From DATEGZ01 sp035279905 (GTDB lineage: Bacteria; Acidobacteriota; Vicinamibacteria; Vicinamibacterales; SCN-69-37): a stretch of 64,000 nucleotides of DNA. Shown here in pieces: positions 59,485 to 64,000 of the stretch. The notes below the pieces were generated by a model, which saw only the letters and a list, made by a program, of their open reading frames with translations, did not search any database and was not told where the DNA came from. Location: positions 1 to 64,000 of the forward strand of contig DATEGZ010000257.1 in assembly GCA_035279905.1 (NCBI GenBank), given 5' to 3'. Numbering within the stretch: position 1 is the first letter of the stretch; the number at the start of each line of letters is the position of its first letter. The translations under genes and the position numbers were made by a program.

Positions 59485-60003
59485 ATGCGCCTGATGCTTG
59501 CCGCCACGCTCGCGTTCGTCCTCGCCGGGCCGCTCGCCGCGCTCAAGTTCGACGCGCCGCCGCAGTGGGTCTCGAAAGCGCCGTCCTCGTCCATGCGGGT
59601 CGCCGAGTTCGCGTTGCCGAAAGTGGCCGGCGACGCCGAAGACGCGACGCTCACGATCTTCTTCTTCGGCGCCACGCAAGGCGGCAACGTGCAGGCGAAC
59701 ATCGATCGCTGGATCGGCCAGATGTCACAGCCGGACGGTCGGGCGTCGAAGGACGTCGCCAAAACGTCGTCGCTCACGTCGCACGGCCTCAAGATCTCGA
59801 TGGTCGACGTCGCCGGCACGTACGTCGCCGAAGTCAGCCCGGGCTCGACCGAACACTTCAACAAGCCGAACTTCCGCCAGCGCGCCGGCTACATCGACAC
59901 GCCGGGCGGGCCGTACTTCGTCAAGTTGGTCGGACCTGAAAAGACCGTCGCCAAGTGGAACGACAGCGTCGACGCTTTTCTCAAGACGTTACGTTACGAA
60001 TGA
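59485..60003 (+). CDS. Small secreted protein of unknown function
   Basis: A 172-residue protein. Residues 1-19 are a signal peptide (LMLAATLAFVLAGPLAAL). The mature part has LKFDAPPQWVSKAPSSSMRV and EFALPKVAGDAEDATLTIFF, a beta-rich profile, and ends in KTVAKWNDSVDAFLKTLRYE. I know similar small exported proteins only as hypothetical in Acidobacteriota and planctomycetes. No catalytic motif is evident. A REP-like palindrome begins four bases after the stop. Confidence 0.65.
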   Translation: MRLMLAATLAFVLAGPLAALKFDAPPQWVSKAPSSSMRVAEFALPKVAGDAEDATLTIFFFGATQGGNVQANIDRWIGQMSQPDGRASKDVAKTSSLTSHGLKISMVDVAGTYVAEVSPGSTEHFNKPNFRQRAGYIDTPGGPYFVKLVGPEKTVAKWNDSVDAFLKTLRYE

Positions 60004-60006
60004 GTT

Positions 60007-60045
60007 GGGGTCGCGGGTCTTGATGGCGTCAGCCAGACCCGACCC
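60007..60045. repeat. REP-like palindrome between convergent genes
   Basis: GGGGTCGCGGGTCT (60007-60020) pairs with AGACCCGACCCC (60034-60045), with a two-base bulge. The GGGGTC/GACCCC ends are of the same REP style as the element at 35836-35947. It lies between the small secreted protein gene and the convergent permease gene, so it probably helps terminate both. Confidence 0.6.
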
Positions 60046-60086
60046 CTTGGCACGCTCGAAGCGATCCGTTGAACCCGCGGCTCTCG

Positions 60087-62426
60087 CTACGAGTCGGTTC
60101 GCTGCAGGATCGACATCGGATCGAGATGAATCGCGCGCCACACGGGGCCGATCGACGCTGACACGCCGACGACAGCGATCGCGCTGGACGCCTCGAGCCA
60201 GAATCGCCAGTCGGTGCCGGCCACGAGAAACGCCTCGGGCCAGACGGCCTTGGTGATCGCCAGCGTCACGATCACGCCGGCTCCGGCTCCCGCCGTCACG
60301 AGCACGGTATCCCGGACGATCGCCAGCCAGGCCATCGACGAGGGACTCGCACCGAGGGCGAGGCGAATCGCGAAGCTTCGCCGCCGGCGCGCGATCGATT
60401 GACTCATCGACGCATAGATCCCCGTCGTCACAAGAATGAGCGACACAGTGGCGAGCGCGCCGAACAGCGCGACAAGGGTCCCGGCCCCTTCACGCTGTCG
60501 GCCAACGATGTCCGCCAGAGTCGAGTTCTCGTCCACGCTCAACGCGCCAGCGCTCGCCTGATCGACAGCCCGACGAACCTCGACGTCCGTCGGCGCAAGC
60601 CCGGGCTGGCGGCGAAACACGAGATAGGCACTCTCGCCCAGCGTGCGCTCGAGTGCTGGAACATAGAGGTCCGCGGCTTGCAGACTGGCGATCTTCCCGC
60701 TCCGGCCGACGTCTGACACGACGCCCGCGATCTCGAATCGATAGGCGGACGGGCCGCGCTTGACCGAGACCTGCCGGCCGACGGCGCCGGTGTTCCAGCA
60801 CTTTCGCGAGAGCGTCGCACTCGCGACCGCAGTATCTCGGTCAACAATCGCTCCGAAACCGCTCTCGACGTTCAGTCCGAGCACCGAGAAGTATTCGGGC
60901 GTGACGGCCCGCACCACTGCGTGACAGCTGTCCGAGCCATCTGCGGCGTCGGTCGTGACGATGGCGGTCGGGGCGGCCGGCAGCGGACGCGTGTCGCTCA
61001 ACGCCGCGGTACTGACGCCCGGAAGGTCCCGAATGGCGTCGCGCGCGCGGGCAGCCGTGCTGGTCTCGACGGCCGCCCCGGCGGCGGACACGAGGCGCAC
61101 CACACCGATCTGCTCGAGCGAACCGTGCGGCGCGGTGCCGGCGACCTCCTCGATCACCGAATGAAAGAGCAAAGTGACCACGACGAGCACGACGGAGAGC
61201 GCCACCTGGATGAGCACGAGCAGGTCGGCCACGCCGTACGCGCCGGGACGCCAGATTGTCCGGTTCCGTGCCGCTGGCAGAATCGGCGCGAGATCTGTGC
61301 GCGCGGCGAGAATCGCTGGAACGAGTCCCGTCAGCGCCACCGACACCGCAACCGTGGCGAGGCCAAATGCGATGGCTCCCGTCTCGAGCACGATCGAAGC
61401 CGCCGTTCCCGCGCTCAGCGGCACGATCATCGCCCTGAGAATTCGCACACCAGCAAACGACAGCGGCAGCGCCAGGGCGCCCGCGGAGACGGCCACCAGC
61501 GCGGATTCGATAACGGCCTCGCGAGCCATCCGCCATGGCCCAGCGCCGAGGCTCACCCGGATCGCGAGCTCGCGTTCGCGACGGAGCGCGCCTGCGACCA
61601 GCACGGCTGACGCGTTGCCGCACGCGACGAGGAGGACGAGCAGCGCCGGTCCGAGTAATCCGATGACCGCTTGCGCGCCTCGGCGGACGGATGGATCTGT
61701 CAGCGGCACCGCGACCACGCGCTGCTCCACCGGCCCCTCGGCAAAGCGCGCGCTCACGCGGACCCACGTCTCGGGCCCGTCCAATCTGCCGAACAGGTCG
61801 ACGCCCGCGCCGGTCGCGGTCTGTGGAGCGCGTACCCACACGTCCGTATCGCGGTCGCCGAACCAGAAGCCATCAGGCATGACGCCCACAACATCGTACG
61901 CGTCGCCCTCGACTCGGATCGGTCGGCCGATGATCGCGGTGTCAGCGGCGCAGGCGGTGCGCCAGAACGCAGCGCTCAACAGCGCCTCAGACCCGTGCGA
62001 ATCTCGCGTCAGGGCGCGGCCGAGCTGCGGCGCCACCCTGATGACGTCACTGAAGTTCGGCGAGACCCAACGCACGGTCGAGGATCTCGCCTCGGCGACA
62101 CAGCCGTTGATGTCGACGGGAGCAGGCCGCCGTGTGCTCCTCGTGACGACCAGTTGCCCAGCCGCGCGATCGATGACGCCCTGGATCTCGGCCGGCCGGA
62201 ACGGACGACGGCCCATGGGCGCGGATCGGTCAACGGCGTACAGACGGGCCACTCGCTCCGGCTCAGGAACGGGCGCCACATCGTCGGCCACGGCTCTGAA
62301 GGCGGTGTAGAGGGTAACGGCTGCGGCGAGACCGAGGCCGAGCGCCAGAACGGGTGCGGCGAATTGTCCTGGGGCGGCTGCGGTGGTCCGCGCCGCCCGC
62401 TTTACGTCGACCCACACAGACTTCAT
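60087..62426 (-). CDS. ADOP-type FtsX/MacB-like permease without an ATPase
   Basis: A 779-residue protein. VWVDVKRAARTTAAAPGQFA opens the MacB-periplasmic-core-like N terminus, and GVMPDGFWFGDRDTDVWVRA is a typical duplicated-permease motif. Two FtsX-like three-helix units follow, around LLGPALLVLLVACGNASAVL and the C-terminal VTTGIYASMSQSIARRRRSF. This is the acidobacterial duplicated orphan permease (ADOP) architecture. No ABC ATPase gene is beside it, so its energy source or partner is unknown. It lies 52 bases downstream of the desaturase gene on the same strand. Confidence 0.85.
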   Translation of the reverse strand: MKSVWVDVKRAARTTAAAPGQFAAPVLALGLGLAAAVTLYTAFRAVADDVAPVPEPERVARLYAVDRSAPMGRRPFRPAEIQGVIDRAAGQLVVTRSTRRPAPVDINGCVAEARSSTVRWVSPNFSDVIRVAPQLGRALTRDSHGSEALLSAAFWRTACAADTAIIGRPIRVEGDAYDVVGVMPDGFWFGDRDTDVWVRAPQTATGAGVDLFGRLDGPETWVRVSARFAEGPVEQRVVAVPLTDPSVRRGAQAVIGLLGPALLVLLVACGNASAVLVAGALRRERELAIRVSLGAGPWRMAREAVIESALVAVSAGALALPLSFAGVRILRAMIVPLSAGTAASIVLETGAIAFGLATVAVSVALTGLVPAILAARTDLAPILPAARNRTIWRPGAYGVADLLVLIQVALSVVLVVVTLLFHSVIEEVAGTAPHGSLEQIGVVRLVSAAGAAVETSTAARARDAIRDLPGVSTAALSDTRPLPAAPTAIVTTDAADGSDSCHAVVRAVTPEYFSVLGLNVESGFGAIVDRDTAVASATLSRKCWNTGAVGRQVSVKRGPSAYRFEIAGVVSDVGRSGKIASLQAADLYVPALERTLGESAYLVFRRQPGLAPTDVEVRRAVDQASAGALSVDENSTLADIVGRQREGAGTLVALFGALATVSLILVTTGIYASMSQSIARRRRSFAIRLALGASPSSMAWLAIVRDTVLVTAGAGAGVIVTLAITKAVWPEAFLVAGTDWRFWLEASSAIAVVGVSASIGPVWRAIHLDPMSILQRTDS

Positions 62427-62478
62427 ATCTCGTCTATCGGCGTCGTCCTGGCCGCGAACCAGATCGCCGCATCCCGGT

Positions 62479-63450
62479 CTACCCCGGCAGTGACCAATCC
62501 GTGTGCGGCATCTTGTTCTGCACGAGCCACCCGTACAGCAGCCCGCGATAGTTCTGCCACTGCATCTTGCGTTCGGCGTAGAACGGCCGGAGCGCGCGTT
62601 GGAGCGCGGGCAGGTGGTAGAACGGCACGCCCGGGAAGTAGTGGTGCTCGAGGTGGTAGTTCGAGTTGATGAACGCGAAATCCCAGAACCAGTTGCCGCG
62701 CATCAGCGTGCCCCACTTCGCGGGGTCGGTCGGATCGATGTCGTAGTGCTGGCCGAGGCGGTTCAGCGTGAACGCGATCGGAAAGACGAAGAACACCGGG
62801 ATCACGCTCGCGCGCAGCGCCGCACCGGACCCGAACGCCCACCAGATCAACGCGAGCGCGCCGAGATGAAAGAGGATCGCGGCCCGCCGCTCCCAGCCGA
62901 TCGTCCGCTGGAGCTCCGCCGGGTAACTCACGGTCTCCTTCCGCGCGGCGCGGAAGTAGATCGGAAACAGCGCGGGCGTCGCGTACAGCAGCTTGTACCA
63001 GCGCGCGTTGATCTTCGGAGACAGGTAGTGGCGCTTCGGGTCGTCTTCCGGCGACCCGAGCTCGGCGTGGTGATCCAGATGCCACCGCGTGAACTGGCTC
63101 GCGGAGATCCCGCTCGGAATCGCGTAGGCGAGCGCGAGGAACCGCTCGACGCCGGCGTGCCGGCGCTCGAACACGTTGTGGTGCAGCACCTCGTGGAGCA
63201 GCACCGTGAAGTTGAAGATCGTGAAGCCCTGCACGAGGGCCAGCGGGATCCAGATCACCGGGTTCTCGAATCGGATCAGGCCCCAGGTGCAGAGGCCCAG
63301 GATCGCGAACTGCCGGATCGCGACCACGAAGTGCCGCGCGGGCGCCTTGCCGTGAAACACCCGCATCTGCTCGCGCGTGATCGCGCGGCCCAGGTCGGCC
63401 CGCAGCCCCACCGCGTGCTGACTGTAGTAGTGCGACTTCACTCCCGTCAT
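62479..63450 (-). CDS. Membrane fatty-acid desaturase
   Basis: A 323-residue membrane di-iron protein. The three His boxes are TVLLHEVLHHNVF, FTRWHLDHHAELG and NSNYHLEHHYFPG, as in acyl-lipid or carotenoid-type desaturases/hydroxylases. It introduces a double bond or hydroxyl using O2 and an electron carrier. About four to six helices are present. The nominal ATG is 63450, but a TACAAT box (63454-63449) overlaps it, so the real start may be the GTG at 63441, giving a leaderless 320-residue protein. Confidence 0.85.
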   Translation of the reverse strand: MTGVKSHYYSQHAVGLRADLGRAITREQMRVFHGKAPARHFVVAIRQFAILGLCTWGLIRFENPVIWIPLALVQGFTIFNFTVLLHEVLHHNVFERRHAGVERFLALAYAIPSGISASQFTRWHLDHHAELGSPEDDPKRHYLSPKINARWYKLLYATPALFPIYFRAARKETVSYPAELQRTIGWERRAAILFHLGALALIWWAFGSGAALRASVIPVFFVFPIAFTLNRLGQHYDIDPTDPAKWGTLMRGNWFWDFAFINSNYHLEHHYFPGVPFYHLPALQRALRPFYAERKMQWQNYRGLLYGWLVQNKMPHTDWSLPG

Positions 63451-63454
63451 TGTA
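63449..63454 (-). promoter_or_regulatory. Candidate -10 box (TACAAT) overlapping the desaturase ATG
   Basis: TACAAT on the minus strand includes the first two bases of the annotated ATG. A transcript would start near 63442, one base from an in-frame GTG at 63441 (codon 4), arguing for the later, leaderless start. Confidence 0.35.
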
Positions 63455-63555
63455 CGACCGGGTCCCAATGTGCCCCTTGCGTGCTCTCGACTAAGCCCGC
63501 GGGAGGCCGTGCCTCGGCAACTCGCGCGGGTCGCGGGATCGGTCAACGACCGTTC

Positions 63556-64000
63556 TTACTTCTGGATCGGCAAAGCCACGGCCGCCCGCGCCAAACGCGT
63601 CAGAAACAGCCCCGTCAGCACCGCGGCCGCGCCAATTGCCTTGGTCGCCGTGATCGGCTCGTGCAGCCACACCGCTGCCGTCACGAGCGCGACGATGGGG
63701 ATCGCGTTCGAGTAGATCGACGTCCGGGCCGGGCCCAGCCGCTGCACGCCTGTGTACCAGATCAAGTACGACAGGCACAGCGCGAGCCAGGCCGAGAGGA
63801 CGAGCGCGCCCCACGTCCAGGCGCTCACGCGGGCCCAGTCCATCCGGAAGAACTGCGGCAGCACGATCAACGCGTACGGAATCGCGCCGATGATCATCGT
63901 CATGCCCGTCACGTAGAGCGGAGAGTGGCGCGCGATGAGCCGCGACGCGCCCAGCGTGTAGGCGACCCAACACGCCACGGACACCATCACGAGCGCGTCG
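63556..64000 (-). CDS. DMT/EamA-family transporter, C-terminal part (cut by window edge)
   Basis: The frame is open to base 64000, so the N-terminal half is missing; 148 residues remain with about five hydrophobic helices. LGPARTSIYSNAIPIVALVT and AVWLHEPITATKAIGAAAVL are the signature of the second EamA repeat in drug/metabolite transporters. It is probably an inner-membrane exporter of amino acids or small metabolites; no specificity can be read. A short intergenic region separates it from the desaturase gene. Confidence 0.85.
   Translation of the reverse strand, partial: DALVMVSVACWVAYTLGASRLIARHSPLYVTGMTMIIGAIPYALIVLPQFFRMDWARVSAWTWGALVLSAWLALCLSYLIWYTGVQRLGPARTSIYSNAIPIVALVTAAVWLHEPITATKAIGAAAVLTGLFLTRLARAAVALPIQK

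Overview
This 64 kb, GC-rich, densely coded window most likely comes from a member of the Acidobacteriota (Vicinamibacteria-like). The inference rests on gene families, not on a marker gene: two VWFA-related secreted proteins of the acidobacterial type, a stand-alone duplicated-domain (ADOP-type) permease, many GT-C membrane glycosyltransferases, and short-leader or leaderless genes behind TATACT-like -10 boxes. There are 57 protein genes (two cut by the window edges), no tRNA, rRNA, CRISPR array or insertion sequence that I can see, and no gene-free stretch longer than about 200 bases.

Region 1 (1-21.9 kb, almost all + strand) is a surface-glycan cluster: a GT9 heptosyltransferase-like fragment, a capsule-type GT-B enzyme, an NDP-sugar epimerase, two radical SAM/SPASM proteins and one B12-binding radical SAM protein, two SAM methyltransferases, a Wzx-like flippase, a dolichol-phosphate-mannose-synthase-like GT2 (the only minus-strand gene here), several GT-C/ArnT-like membrane proteins, a GNAT acetyltransferase, a NodB-like deacetylase and a GT4. 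The GT2 plausibly makes the polyprenyl-phosphate sugar donor used by the GT-C proteins, and the radical SAM enzymes are candidates for unusual sugar or lipid modification.

Region 2 (21.9-35.9 kb) is mixed housekeeping: YqeY, MurJ, a rhomboid protease, another GT-C protein, an HtpX/LemA pair, a cupin, a fused alpha-beta E1 2-oxoacid dehydrogenase, a VWFA protein, a beta-propeller protein, an APC permease and an ACMSD-like amidohydrolase.

Region 3 (35.9-51 kb, all minus strand) is a hydrogen-oxidation module. One tightly overlapping run encodes a membrane-bound group 1 [NiFe] hydrogenase (small subunit, large subunit, cytochrome b), its maturation protease, a lipoprotein cytochrome c, and HypA-B-F-C-D-E. 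Upstream lie a NiCoT nickel transporter, an acyl-CoA synthetase and a Rieske / cytochrome b-diheme c fusion. Together they suggest H2 to quinone to bc complex to cytochrome c electron flow. Three features stand out: HypA lacks its zinc-finger segment, the small subunit has Asn at a proximal-cluster Cys position, and a near-consensus sigma-54 promoter lies in front of the small-subunit gene.

Region 4 (51-64 kb) has TypA/BipA, three tandem GT87 paralogues interrupted by a second VWFA protein, a pair of tandem anchored beta-repeat proteins, a CDP-alcohol phosphatidyltransferase, a small secreted protein, the ADOP permease, a fatty-acid desaturase and a cut DMT/EamA transporter. Recurrent non-coding motifs are overlapping divergent -10 boxes in three divergent gene pairs, GAACC-rich repeats immediately upstream of three promoters, and REP-like GGGGAC/GGGGTC palindromes between convergent genes.
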